Source: Archangium sp. (GTDB taxonomy: Bacteria > Myxococcota > Myxococcia > Myxococcales > Myxococcaceae). Taken from it: a stretch of DNA of 64,000 bases. Position 1 is the stretch's first letter, and every line of letters begins with the position of its first letter. The notes below the pieces were generated by a model. It ran no database searches. It was given only the letters and a program-made list of their open reading frames with translations, and had not been told where the DNA came from. Location: contig JALHMW010000006.1 of assembly GCA_022843845.1 (NCBI GenBank), positions 124,001 to 188,000 of the forward strand, given 5' to 3'. The position numbers and the translations under genes are program-made. Positions 7,998 to 16,506 of this stretch are shown here, one piece after another.

Positions 7998-9389
7998 ATG
8001 TCAGTCACCAAGGCCCTCGCCCACTACGAGCAGCACCGCACCGCCTTCCTCGACGATCTCAAAGCCCTCGTCCGCATCCCCTCGGTCAGCTTCGACGGCT
8101 TCGACCCGAAGCACGTGCGTGAGAGCGCGGAAGCGACGGCGACGCTGCTGAAGAAGCGCGGCTTCGAGAACGTGCAGCTGCTCGAGGTCGAAGGTGCCCA
8201 CCCGTACGTGTTCGGCGAGTTGCTGAAGGCCCCGGGCAAACCGACGTTGTTGCTCTACGCGCACCACGACGTGCAGCCGGCCGGAGACGCCAGCGCGTGG
8301 AAGTCGCCGCCCTTCGAGCCCGTCGAGCGTGATGGACGGTTGTGGGGCCGTGGCGCTGCCGACGACAAGGCCGGCATCGTGGTGCACTCCAGCGCGGTGG
8401 CGTCGTGGCTCGCCTCGGGCGCGATGCCGCTCAACGTGAAGGTCATCATCGAAGGCGAAGAGGAGATCGGCTCGAACCACCTCGCGACCTTCTTGCGCAC
8501 GCACCGCGCGTTGCTCTCGGCCGACGCCATCGTCCTCACCGACACCAGCAACTTCGACACCGGCCTGCCCAGCATCACGACTGCGTTGCGCGGCCTCGTG
8601 ACCGTCGACGTCGAGGTGCGCGCGCTCAAGCAGTCACTCCACTCGGGCATGTGGGGTGGCCCGGTGCCTGACGCGACGATGGCGCTCTGCAAGATGCTCG
8701 CGTCGCTCACCAACGCCGACGGCACCATCGCCATCCCCGGCATCCTCGAGAAGGTGAAGCCGCTGACGGCCGCGGAGCGCGCGTCGATTCAGTCCCTGCC
8801 TGGCGATCGCGAGACCTTCCGCAAGCAGTCAGGGCTGCTCCCGGGCGTGCAGGTGATGGGCGGCGATCGCCACGTGTGGGAGACCAACTGGCGCCAGCCG
8901 TCGCTCACCGTCAACGCGATGCAGGCGAGCTCGAAGAAGGACGCGCGGAACATCGTGTGTGAGTCGGCCTGGGCCCGCGTCGGCATTCGCCTCGTGCCCG
9001 ATCTCGATCCGAACGAGGTGCAGCAGAAGCTCATCGACGCGCTCAAGAAGGCGGCGCCGTGGGGTGTCGAGGTGCACGTCGACGCCGAGCCTGGCGCGAA
9101 GTGGTGGTACACGGATTCGTCGGGCGTTGCGTTTCAGGCGGCGTTCCGCGCGCTCGAGAAGGGCTACGGCACGAAGGCGGTGTCGATCGGCTGCGGTGGT
9201 TCGATTCCTTTCGTCGAGCCGTTCAGCCTCGAGCTCGGCGGCGTGCCGGCGCTCCTCATCGGCGTCGAGGATCCGTACACGAACGCGCACAGCGAGAACG
9301 AGAGCCTGCACCTGGGCGACTTCGACAAGTCGGTGAAGAGCGCGATTCATCTCTACGAAGAGCTCGCTACGGCTTTGTCGAAGAAGTGA
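7998..9389 (+). CDS. M20-family dipeptidase/metallopeptidase
   Basis: A 463-residue member of the M20/M25/M40 family, most like dipeptidases of the CNDP type. The zinc ligands and catalytic residues are visible: HHDVQP (about 90), [10 protein letters not shown] (bridging Asp about 123), EGEEEIGS (catalytic Glu and metal Glu about 155), TDTSNFD and the C-terminal HSENE histidine. The lid/dimerisation domain lies about 200-320 (SLHSGMWGG). It hydrolyses small peptides in the cytoplasm; no signal peptide is present. The TTG at 7980 is open in frame, but the ATG at 7998 begins the conserved N-terminus. Confidence 0.93.
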   Translation: MSVTKALAHYEQHRTAFLDDLKALVRIPSVSFDGFDPKHVRESAEATATLLKKRGFENVQLLEVEGAHPYVFGELLKAPGKPTLLLYAHHDVQPAGDASAWKSPPFEPVERDGRLWGRGAADDKAGIVVHSSAVASWLASGAMPLNVKVIIEGEEEIGSNHLATFLRTHRALLSADAIVLTDTSNFDTGLPSITTALRGLVTVDVEVRALKQSLHSGMWGGPVPDATMALCKMLASLTNADGTIAIPGILEKVKPLTAAERASIQSLPGDRETFRKQSGLLPGVQVMGGDRHVWETNWRQPSLTVNAMQASSKKDARNIVCESAWARVGIRLVPDLDPNEVQQKLIDALKKAAPWGVEVHVDAEPGAKWWYTDSSGVAFQAAFRALEKGYGTKAVSIGCGGSIPFVEPFSLELGGVPALLIGVEDPYTNAHSENESLHLGDFDKSVKSAIHLYEELATALSKK

Positions 9390-9421
9390 CCGCGCCTTCG
9401 CTTCACTCCGTGCCCTGACTC

Positions 9422-9465
9422 GAAAAAGACGAACCGCCTGCCGGAGAACATCTCCGACAAGCGGC
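9422..9465 (-). terminator. Rho-independent terminator for the cysteine-rich lipoprotein gene
   Basis: A 14-bp imperfect inverted repeat (arms 9434-9447 and 9451-9464, 3-base loop). The two mismatched positions become G-U pairs only in the minus-strand RNA, where the hairpin is followed by a U-rich run (CUUUUUC, from 9422-9428). It lies between the M20 gene and the lipoprotein gene, which converge, and fits termination of the minus-strand lipoprotein transcript. Confidence 0.7.
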
Positions 9466-9557
9466 TCGAACCACTGCGGGCTGGGGGAGGGGACGGCCCG
9501 CCTCGGACAAAGCCCCTGGGGGCGACGTCGTTGGGAGAGAAACAGAGCCCTGACTGA

Positions 9558-10613
9558 TTACGGCTGGCAGCTGCCCATCACGCAGCGCTGGCTGGTGGGG
9601 CAATCACAGTTGGTGGTGCAGACGTTGGTCGCCGGCGGCAGGCAGTAGCCGATGCGGCAGACCGTGGTGCCCGTGCAGGTCGACTGCGACGTGCAGCTGT
9701 TCGCGCAGGCGCCGTTGACGCAGTCCTGACCGGTGGTGCACTGGGCCGAGGTGCTGCAGGTGCCAGCCGGGCGCGGCTTGCAGAGGCCACCCTGGCAGGA
9801 GTTGGTGCCGCGGCAGTCGCTGTCAGCCGTGCAGCCGAAGAAGCAGGTCGCGTTCACGCACCACGCGCCGACGCCGCAGTCCGCGTTGAAGGTGCAGGTG
9901 CTCGGAGCACCGCCGCCCGCGCCAGAGCCGCCGCCGGTGCCAGACGTGCCGCCAGCCGTGCCGCCACCCGTGCCGGAGGAGCCGCCGCCAGTGCCAGCCG
10001 AACCGCCGCCGGTGCCGGAGGAACCGCCGTCAAGGCCAGCTGAACCGCCGCCGGTGCCAGAGCTGCCGCCAGCGTGGCTCGAGGAGCCGCCCGCAGCGCC
10101 GCCGCCAGTACCGGCCGCTCCGCCTGCCGAGCCGCCGTCAGTGCGGGGCGGGTTCGCGCAGAAGCCGTTGGAGCAGGTCAGGGTGCCGCCGCAGTCCATC
10201 GCGCTGGTGCAGGGCCTGACGCAGTAGCCGTTGATGCAGGGGTCGAGGCCGCACTGCGCGGTCGAGGTGCAGGTGCGCGCGCCAGGCGGAACCGCGCGGC
10301 ACGTTCCAGCGAGGCAGAAGTTGCCCGTCGAGCAGTCGGCGTTCGCCGTGCACGCAGCGACGCAGCGGCCCGTGACGCACGAGGTGCCATTGGAGCACTG
10401 CGCGTTGTTGGAGCACTTCGGGTTCGGCGTACAGCGCCCCGAGGTGCACGAACATGACGAGTCGCAGTCGCTGTTCCCAGAACACGCCGCGCCAGGACAG
10501 CCGAAGGTGCAGTCCTCATCGAAGTCGTCGTAGTCGATGATGGTGCACCCGCTGGTCAGCACGAGCAGCGGCACGGCGAGGAGCAGCAGGCTTCGGGAGT
10601 TGAGCGAGTTCAT
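9558..10613 (-). CDS. Cysteine-rich lipoprotein with Gly/Ser/Thr repeat linker
   Basis: A 351-residue surface-type lipoprotein: signal peptide with lipobox LTSGC (Cys23), an N-terminal block of about 130 residues with small cysteine modules (patterns such as CSNNAQCSNGTSCVTGRC), a low-complexity linker of GSSGTGGG-type repeats, and a C-terminal block of the same cysteine modules. The modules resemble the disulfide-rich Dickkopf/EGF-like repeats common in myxobacterial surface proteins. The function is unknown; adhesion or matrix contact is plausible. It is divergent from an ECF sigma gene across about 200 bp, so the sigma factor may control it. A terminator lies 90 bp downstream. Confidence 0.8.
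   Translation of the reverse strand: MNSLNSRSLLLLAVPLLVLTSGCTIIDYDDFDEDCTFGCPGAACSGNSDCDSSCSCTSGRCTPNPKCSNNAQCSNGTSCVTGRCVAACTANADCSTGNFCLAGTCRAVPPGARTCTSTAQCGLDPCINGYCVRPCTSAMDCGGTLTCSNGFCANPPRTDGGSAGGAAGTGGGAAGGSSSHAGGSSGTGGGSAGLDGGSSGTGGGSAGTGGGSSGTGGGTAGGTSGTGGGSGAGGGAPSTCTFNADCGVGAWCVNATCFFGCTADSDCRGTNSCQGGLCKPRPAGTCSTSAQCTTGQDCVNGACANSCTSQSTCTGTTVCRIGYCLPPATNVCTTNCDCPTSQRCVMGSCQP
9913..10134 (-). repeat. Degenerate GSSGTGGGSAG-coding repeats
   Basis: A run of imperfect short repeats inside the cysteine-rich lipoprotein, on the plus strand seen as recurring GCCGCCGGTGCCAG-like units. It codes a Gly/Ser/Thr/Ala linker between the two cysteine blocks. Such runs expand and contract readily. 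Confidence 0.7.
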
Positions 10614-10807
10614 GGCGGTCTTTCCTGGTCAGTGGCGCGCTCATCGGCGCACGCATCGAGTTGGTTGCCGCACCTTCCGGAAGTGATCGCTGGTGCCGCT
10701 GCGTGCCCGCGACCGGGGCGGCGCATTCACTCCGCTCTCTTTGTCGCATCCGACCACGCCGACGATCGCTTCGTGGCGCACCGGCAACAGATGAGGAGTG
10801 TTTGCCC

Positions 10808-10812
10808 GGAGG
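10808..10812 (+). promoter_or_regulatory. Shine-Dalgarno GGAGG that sets the sigma-factor start
   Basis: A perfect GGAGG lies 6 bases before the ATG at 10819. The alternative GTG at 10798 sits directly against an AGGAG sequence and has no usable spacing, so 10819 is preferred. Confidence 0.7.
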
Positions 10813-10818
10813 CCCCAG

Positions 10819-11442
10819 ATGACTGCAGAAGCGCTCCCGATGCCGAGGCTGGTGCCGACGCCTCCCCCGACTGGACAGGTGGAGGCGCGCCTGTTGCGGC
10901 TGGTCGAACGCATCAAGGCCGACGACGCGCTCGCCTTCGAGGAGCTGTACCGCCTCACCCGCGACGACGTCGCGCGCACGCTCTTCCACCTCACGGGCCG
11001 GCGCAACGACCTCGACGATCTCGTGCAGGAGACCTACGTGCGGCTGCTCCGCGCGGTGCCGTCCTTCCGCGGCGAGTCGCAGTTCCGCACCTTCCTCTAT
11101 CGGGTGTGCGGGAACGTCGCGCTGATGCACCTGCGCTGGTGGCGCCGGCGTCGTGAAGACCTGAGCGACGAAATGCCCGAGCAGATCTTCACTGGCGTCG
11201 ACCCCGAACGGGCAGCTCAGCAGGCGCAGGCGACGAAGCTGGTGCACCGCGCGCTGGAGACCCTGTCGGCGAAAAAGAGGGTCGTGTTCGTCTACCACGA
11301 GCTCTGCGGCATGGGCCCGGAGGAGATCGCGCAGGCCGTGGGCATCTCGTACAACACCGTGCGCTCCCGCCTGCACAGCGCCCGACTCGACTTCACGAAG
11401 GCCATGAAGACGTTGGTGCAGGAAGTGGAGGTGACGTCATGA
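10819..11442 (+). CDS. ECF-type RNA polymerase sigma factor
   Basis: A 207-residue sigma-70 family protein with region 2 (about 30-110, with DLDDLVQETYVRLLRAVPSF and a FRTFLYRVCGN segment) and region 4 (about 140-195, with PEEIAQAVGISYNTVRSRLHSARL). Region 3 and region 1.1 are absent, as in ECF factors. It directs RNA polymerase to a small set of promoters once released from its anti-sigma factor. That partner is almost certainly the next gene, which overlaps by 4 bp (ATGA). The divergent cysteine-rich lipoprotein is a likely target. Confidence 0.9.
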   Translation: MTAEALPMPRLVPTPPPTGQVEARLLRLVERIKADDALAFEELYRLTRDDVARTLFHLTGRRNDLDDLVQETYVRLLRAVPSFRGESQFRTFLYRVCGNVALMHLRWWRRRREDLSDEMPEQIFTGVDPERAAQQAQATKLVHRALETLSAKKRVVFVYHELCGMGPEEIAQAVGISYNTVRSRLHSARLDFTKAMKTLVQEVEVTS

Positions 11443-13124
11443 CGCGTCACGAGACGGAGCGGTTGTGGGCGCTGGCAGCTGACGAGCTCGAGCTGGACGA
11501 CAAGCGCTACGTCGAGCTGCACCTGTCTGATTGCCCCGAGTGTACGGACTCGCTGGAGGCCGTTCGTATCGCCCGTCGCGCCCTGGCGTCTGCACGTCAC
11601 GCGGCGCCGGCCATCGACTGGGTGCACACCGATGAACGGGTCGGCGCGCTGGTCGAGAAGCGCATGCGCTCGGTGGCGCGGCCTCGGTGGTTTCCGTTCG
11701 CGGTGACGGGCGTGTTGGTGGCGACTGCCGCGGCAGTGACGGTGATGTTCTGGCCGTCGCAGGAGCTCATCGTCGAGCCACCCCCGACGGAACCGCCGCT
11801 GGTGCAGCTCGTCGCGCCGAAGCCGATTCGGGTCGAGCTGGCCCGCAGCCTCACACGCGTGTCGGCCGAGCTGGAGCCGGTGCTCGCGGGCGAGACGCTG
11901 AAGAGTGGAGACGTGCTGCGCACCGGCGTCGCGGGCCGGGCGTTCGTTCATCTGTCTGACTCGAGCCACGTTCGGGTCTCGGCGTCGACGCAGGTGGCGC
12001 TGACGCGCGCCGAGGCCGACGACGTGGCGTTGACGGTGACTCGTGGACGCGTGGCGGTGCGGGCGTCACACGAGGCGCGGAGGTCTTTCGTGGTGCACGC
12101 AGGCGACGTGTCGGTCTCGGTCGTCGGAACGGTCTTCTCGGTCTCCAACGGTCCCGATGGGGTCGAGGTCGCGGTCTCGGAGGGTGAAGTGCGGGTGGCG
12201 TCGGGCGACTCGGGCCAGTCGAGCGTGCTCGCAGGTCAACGCATGCTCATCGACCCACGCGGCAAGGTGAAGGTGCGCACGTTGACGCCAGCGCTCGAGC
12301 GCGAGCTGAGTGAGGTGCAGGGCCTCGCCGAGGCCGTGACGAGGGCCGAGCAGCCGCCGGGCGTGGTGGTCGCAGCGAAGGGTGGGCAGCTCGCCGCTCC
12401 GCGGACGGCGCCTGGTGCGTTGCCCCGGCTGACGCCCGAGGAGTCGAAGGCGCGCGTCGTCGAGCCCGAGGCCATGGTGGCTCCGGTGCAGGCGCCGGCT
12501 GCGATGGCGGCTCCCGAAGCGCCTGCGTTCGTCTCGCTCGAGCCGGAGACGCAGGTCGAGGTCGAGCGGATCGACGGCCCGGGCACCGTGTTTCCGTCGC
12601 TGGCGGGCGGGTCCACGCGCGGTGTTCCGTTCAAGCGTGACGAGTTCGCCATCGAAGCGCCGGCTCCGAAGCCGTCTGCGATGGAGCAAGGTCGCGGCCC
12701 CGAGAGTGACGAGTCGGAGTGGTCGACGCTTCCGAAGCCCGCAGCGGCGGTCCAGCCTGCGCCTGCTCCCGCGCCGCTGCCTGCGATGTTGATCGTCCCG
12801 TCACTCGAGCCGATGCCGGTCGCGCCAGCCCCACAGCCCGCTCCAGTCCGGACGGGCTCGAAGTCCCTGGAGCAGCTCTTCCTCGAGAAGGCCGAGGCGA
12901 GCCTCGAGAAGGGCGGCTGTGATCGCTACCTGCCGGGCCTCGAGGACATCGTCATCGAAGGTCAAGACGCCGCGCAGCTCGCGCGAGTGCTCCGGGCCCG
13001 CTGCTTCGAGGTTCAGCTCAGGCCGCGTCAGGCGATGAGCGAGTACGTGAAGTACCTCGAGGCGTTCCCGAAGGGCCGCTTCGCCGGCGAGGCGCGCGCA
13101 GCGCTCGGTCAGGAGTCGCGGTAG
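11439..13124 (+). CDS. Zinc-finger anti-sigma factor with FecR domain
   Basis: A 561-residue membrane protein. The cytoplasmic N-terminus has a zinc-finger anti-sigma motif (HLSDCPEC; His28, Cys32, Cys35), followed by a transmembrane helix at about 84-105 and a periplasmic FecR-type beta domain at about 150-270 (ELEPVLAGETLKSGDVLRTG... and SVVGTVFSV). Next comes a long Pro/Ala/Glu-rich segment and a C-terminal helical TPR-like piece of about 90 residues (LEQLFLEKAEASLEKGGC...). It should hold the upstream sigma factor inactive until an envelope signal is sensed. No TonB-dependent receptor is next to it, so the signal differs from the classical FecR iron circuit. Confidence 0.85.
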   Translation: MTRHETERLWALAADELELDDKRYVELHLSDCPECTDSLEAVRIARRALASARHAAPAIDWVHTDERVGALVEKRMRSVARPRWFPFAVTGVLVATAAAVTVMFWPSQELIVEPPPTEPPLVQLVAPKPIRVELARSLTRVSAELEPVLAGETLKSGDVLRTGVAGRAFVHLSDSSHVRVSASTQVALTRAEADDVALTVTRGRVAVRASHEARRSFVVHAGDVSVSVVGTVFSVSNGPDGVEVAVSEGEVRVASGDSGQSSVLAGQRMLIDPRGKVKVRTLTPALERELSEVQGLAEAVTRAEQPPGVVVAAKGGQLAAPRTAPGALPRLTPEESKARVVEPEAMVAPVQAPAAMAAPEAPAFVSLEPETQVEVERIDGPGTVFPSLAGGSTRGVPFKRDEFAIEAPAPKPSAMEQGRGPESDESEWSTLPKPAAAVQPAPAPAPLPAMLIVPSLEPMPVAPAPQPAPVRTGSKSLEQLFLEKAEASLEKGGCDRYLPGLEDIVIEGQDAAQLARVLRARCFEVQLRPRQAMSEYVKYLEAFPKGRFAGEARAALGQESR

Positions 13125-13137
13125 CCGGCGCTACCGC
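13118..13137. terminator. Palindrome spanning both stop codons of convergent genes
   Basis: A perfect 8-bp inverted repeat (GCGGTAGC ... GCTACCGC) with a 4-base loop. It contains the TAG stops of both the FecR gene and the convergent hydrolase gene. A bidirectional terminator is likely, although there is no U-run. Confidence 0.55.
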
Positions 13138-13799
13138 AGGCGACCCATCACGAACGCGAACGCGTCGGCCACCGTGCCGTTCTCGGCGTAGTCGGTGAAC
13201 GGGTGCGCACCGGCTCGTGGCGCCATCGCGCGAGGGTTGTAGCCACGCGGGAGCTGCGGCGCGGCGGTCGCGGGATCCTGCAGTGGGTCTTCTGCGTTTC
13301 GGAACAGCGCCGTCGAGAGATCGCGCGCGAGCACTGGTCTGATCTGCCGCGCGGCCTCGACGACGCCAGCGCCACCGAAGACGGCCAGACCGCGCGCGCG
13401 CACCGAGACGCCGGCGAGGTAGGTCGCGAACGAGCCACCGAGCGAGTAGCCGACGAAGCCGTACCCGAGCGGCTTCTCGGGCAGCTTCTTCACCAGCTGG
13501 TCCATCACGTACTCGAGGTACGACTCGAGCGGCTCGGGGCGCGGCTCTTTGCCGGGGGGCGGGGCCGACGAGACGATGAGATCGATGCGCGGCGTGCCGT
13601 TGCGCTCCCAGGCGCCCTTGAACTCGTTCACGATCGGCGTCGGCTCGGTCGCGAAGCGCTCCTGGTGCGCCTGCCAGGTGATGCTCCCGCCCGTGTAGTG
13701 GATGAGCGCCGCAGGTCCTTCGCCACCGAAGCGGTACCAATCGGCGAAGTCGCGCAGGCCCATCGCCGAGTCTTCGATGATCCACTTCGTGTGGGTCAT
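13131..13799 (-). CDS. Alpha/beta-hydrolase-fold protein
   Basis: A 222-residue cytoplasmic protein of the alpha/beta hydrolase type. The nucleophile elbow is FVGYSLGGSF (Ser119) and a late histidine (GAHPFTDYAENGTV) is positioned as the catalytic base; no signal peptide. It may act on an ester or thioester, but the substrate is unknown. The start ATG at 13799 overlaps the stop of the Rsm22-like gene (TGATG), indicating translational coupling; a GTG one codon earlier is also possible. Both genes end at the shared palindrome with the anti-sigma gene. Confidence 0.72.
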   Translation of the reverse strand: MTHTKWIIEDSAMGLRDFADWYRFGGEGPAALIHYTGGSITWQAHQERFATEPTPIVNEFKGAWERNGTPRIDLIVSSAPPPGKEPRPEPLESYLEYVMDQLVKKLPEKPLGYGFVGYSLGGSFATYLAGVSVRARGLAVFGGAGVVEAARQIRPVLARDLSTALFRNAEDPLQDPATAAPQLPRGYNPRAMAPRAGAHPFTDYAENGTVADAFAFVMGRLR

Positions 13800-14986
13800 C
13801 ACGGCTTCGGAACCGCCTGGCCTGCGCGCGCGACGATCTCGACGGTCGACCGATCGCTCAAGCCCGCGCCGTCACCCTTCGCCTCCACCTCGCCGCCGAT
13901 GCGAATCACCTCGCCGCGGTTCAAGTGAAAGAACTTCTCGTTGCCGGCGTTGCGGTGCTTGTCCTGCATCGCGAGGCCGATGCGCCCCTCGGGTCCACAG
14001 CCCATGAAGCGTTGGCGGCCTTTGCCTTCGAGCGCCTCGGAGACGATGCGCAGAACGCGGCCCGGCGGCGGCTCGGCCCAGGCTTCACCCTTCGGCGCGA
14101 GCACCAGGTAGCTCATCTTGAGTGATTCTTTGTGGAGCCCGGCGGTGCGCGCGAGCACCTCGGTCAACGGCGGCATGCGCCACTGCCGCTCGGCGTGACA
14201 CCAGTCGGAGGGCTTCACGAGGGCAGGGCAGGCGCCGCGGAACAGGCAGGGCGCGCGCACCGCGTAGCCCTTGGCGACGAGCACATCTCGCACCTGCAGG
14301 AGGGCGCGGGAGGTGTCGCGCAGCGCAGGCTCCATCACCACCAGCGAGCCGCCGGGTTTGACGCGCTCGAGCACCTTCTCGACGAGGTCCGCCCGCTTCT
14401 GGATGTCGCCGTTGAAGAGCTCGTTCAGCACGTGCCCCATGGTGATGACGTCGAACTTACCCTCGGGGAGCGGGCGCTCGGGGCTCCACTCTCTGGTGCC
14501 GAGCGACTCGGACGACGCGATGGCGAGCTGACGCGCGAGCTCGAGGGCCGGCTTGCTGCGGTCGGCGGCGATGGTCTCACTCGCTCCTGCATCGATGCCC
14601 GCGAACGCGAGAGGACCGGGGCCAGAGCCGAGATCGAGCAGCGCGCGTGGGCGGGTCGGGAGCTCGGACAACAACGAGCGCGACTGTGCGTACGAGACCG
14701 GCCAGTAGAAGAGCAGGTACGCGCCGAGGAGCGCGGGGTCGTCCATGTACTTCGCGCCGGCGAGCTCTCGTTCACGCGTCAGGCCATGCGACAGCCGCTT
14801 GATGCCAGCGCCGACCTCCTTGATCTCCTGCGGTGTCAGCTTCGGTGACGGCGGCTCTTCGAAGTGGCGGCCACCACGCGGTGGAGGCTGACGCGGCCCT
14901 TTCGTCCGTGCCGCGCGCTGCTCACGCCACAACGTGATGAGCCTGGGAATCCACCCTTCGAGATCTCGTGCTGCGTCACCCGACAT
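13799..14986 (-). CDS. Rsm22/METTL17-family protein with four iron-sulfur-type cysteines
   Basis: A 395-residue member of the Rsm22 family, relatives of mitochondrial METTL17 that bind the small ribosomal subunit. The methyltransferase fold has motif I LLDLGSGPGPLAF (about 117-129) and VLNEL (about 187). The four conserved cysteines that hold a [4Fe-4S] cluster in this family are present: Cys247, Cys253, Cys263 (SDWCH) and Cys330 (FMGCGPEG). It probably acts in maturation of the 30S subunit; whether it methylates rRNA is unclear for the family. The N-terminal 45 residues are basic and Pro-rich. It is coupled to a downstream alpha/beta hydrolase and divergent from the gene at 15028 with about 40 bp between them. 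Confidence 0.88.
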   Translation of the reverse strand: MSGDAARDLEGWIPRLITLWREQRAARTKGPRQPPPRGGRHFEEPPSPKLTPQEIKEVGAGIKRLSHGLTRERELAGAKYMDDPALLGAYLLFYWPVSYAQSRSLLSELPTRPRALLDLGSGPGPLAFAGIDAGASETIAADRSKPALELARQLAIASSESLGTREWSPERPLPEGKFDVITMGHVLNELFNGDIQKRADLVEKVLERVKPGGSLVVMEPALRDTSRALLQVRDVLVAKGYAVRAPCLFRGACPALVKPSDWCHAERQWRMPPLTEVLARTAGLHKESLKMSYLVLAPKGEAWAEPPPGRVLRIVSEALEGKGRQRFMGCGPEGRIGLAMQDKHRNAGNEKFFHLNRGEVIRIGGEVEAKGDGAGLSDRSTVEIVARAGQAVPKP

Positions 14987-15027
14987 GGCGGCACTCTATG
15001 CACCGGTCGCGCACTACAGTCATCGAG

Positions 15028-16506
15028 ATGAGACTCCTGATGGCTGTTGCGCTTCTTCTCGCCGGCATCGCGCAGGCCGACTTCAAGCGGTTGCACGCCG
15101 AACGCGCGACCTCGAGCAGCTTCCTCGAGAGCAACTGGAACAAGTACCAGGAGAACTACCACCCCACCTACGTGCTCGACGACGATGCCTCGACGGCCTG
15201 GGTCGAAGGCGCAGAGGGCGATGGCGTGGGGGAGTCGCTGACGGTGCCGGTCTCGGCGCTGAAGGCAGCGAAGGCGCTGCGGCTCGTCATCACGCCGGGC
15301 TACCAGAAGTCGAAGGGGCTCTTCGCCGCGAACGGAACGCCGACGGCCCTCGAGCTCGTCGTGCGTGACGCCAATGACAAGGTGACGACGACGAAGGCGC
15401 TGACGGTCGCCGCGAAGTGGGGCTCGCAGACCTTCGACGTTCCACTGTCCGGAGGGCTCGCGTCGGTGACGCTCATCGTCAAGGACGTGAAGCCGGGCAC
15501 GAAGTACCGCGATACCTGCATCTCTGACGTGCAGCTCTTCGTCGACAGCGACGTGCCGTATGACAAACGAGTCGAAGACGCCAAGCGCGTGGCGATGGTC
15601 GCGTGGAAGAAGGAGCGGCTGGCGGCGGCGAAGTACTTCGGCTCCCTGCCGGCGACGTATCCGTTCGTGGCGAGCACATACGACGTGAAGGACGAGGCGC
15701 CGAAGGTGCTCAGCAAACGCTACGCGAAGGTCTCGGAGTCGAACGGCGAGGGAGGCTGGCTCAAGGGCGTCCGCGACCCGAAGTTCGTCGAGCTCGACGT
15801 GATGGCCGACCGGGGCCTGCTCCCGCCCGACTTCGACGCTGACGATCAGGCTGCGTTGAAGGAGCTCCGCGCGCTGGTGAACGACTCGAAGGGCGGGCGC
15901 TGGTTCGCGGTGTCGGCGAAGACGGTGCCGCGCATGCCCGACGGGCTCGTCGATCTCCTCATCCCCGAGGTGATGACGCTCGTTCGCGCCTCCGACGCGA
16001 CGTTCTTCGAGGCGCGCAAGGCCGAGCTGGAGCTGACGCTGAAGCCCGTGCCCCGTGAGGACATCGTGCCTCGGAAAGCAGCACTCTCGACGCTCAAGCT
16101 GCTCGACGGTACGCCAACGACGCCGAAGCGCGCGTTCGCCAAGCACCTCGAGGTCATCTTCGAGCGCTCCGACTACGAGGTGACGAGCTGGCTGCTCTTT
16201 CAGTGGGGCGACGACGGGCTGCTCAGGCGTGTCGCCGTGTGGCGCAACGAGTTCGAGATCAAGGGAGGCGGCCGCATGATGGAAGAGGGCGGCGACCCGA
16301 AGGATTACCCGCCAGAGGTCCGCAAGCCGATTCGGATGGCCGCCGAGGTGTGGCGCTTCACCGTCGCCGACGGGAAGGTCGCGGGCATCGTCCGCAAGAC
16401 GCTGTTCTCGAACATCGGAGATGCCGAGTCGATCGAGGGCCTGCAGGCCGATGAGGGCATCAGCGCGATGGGCAACGTGTTCACGCCACGAACGAAGAAG
16501 CGATGA
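15028..16506 (+). CDS. Exported protein with NADase-type glycan-binding (discoidin-like) domain
   Basis: A 492-residue exported protein. A signal peptide (MRLLMAVALLLAGIAQA) is followed by a domain at about 18-170 with the pattern ATSSSF...YHPTYVLDDDASTAWVEG, typical of the NADase-type glycan-binding/discoidin-like fold. A longer helical and beta region (about 175-490) of unknown family follows. The frame opens at 14968, but the signal peptide fixes the start at 15028. It is first in a chain of four genes with 4-bp overlaps. The role is probably sugar or surface binding in the periplasm or outside. Confidence 0.75.
   Translation: MRLLMAVALLLAGIAQADFKRLHAERATSSSFLESNWNKYQENYHPTYVLDDDASTAWVEGAEGDGVGESLTVPVSALKAAKALRLVITPGYQKSKGLFAANGTPTALELVVRDANDKVTTTKALTVAAKWGSQTFDVPLSGGLASVTLIVKDVKPGTKYRDTCISDVQLFVDSDVPYDKRVEDAKRVAMVAWKKERLAAAKYFGSLPATYPFVASTYDVKDEAPKVLSKRYAKVSESNGEGGWLKGVRDPKFVELDVMADRGLLPPDFDADDQAALKELRALVNDSKGGRWFAVSAKTVPRMPDGLVDLLIPEVMTLVRASDATFFEARKAELELTLKPVPREDIVPRKAALSTLKLLDGTPTTPKRAFAKHLEVIFERSDYEVTSWLLFQWGDDGLLRRVAVWRNEFEIKGGGRMMEEGGDPKDYPPEVRKPIRMAAEVWRFTVADGKVAGIVRKTLFSNIGDAESIEGLQADEGISAMGNVFTPRTKKR

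Noticed and set aside
14836-16146. 436-residue open frame on the minus strand
   Set aside because: Opposite the glycan-binding protein gene, Arg/Glu/Leu/Val-rich with no domain; judged a shadow.
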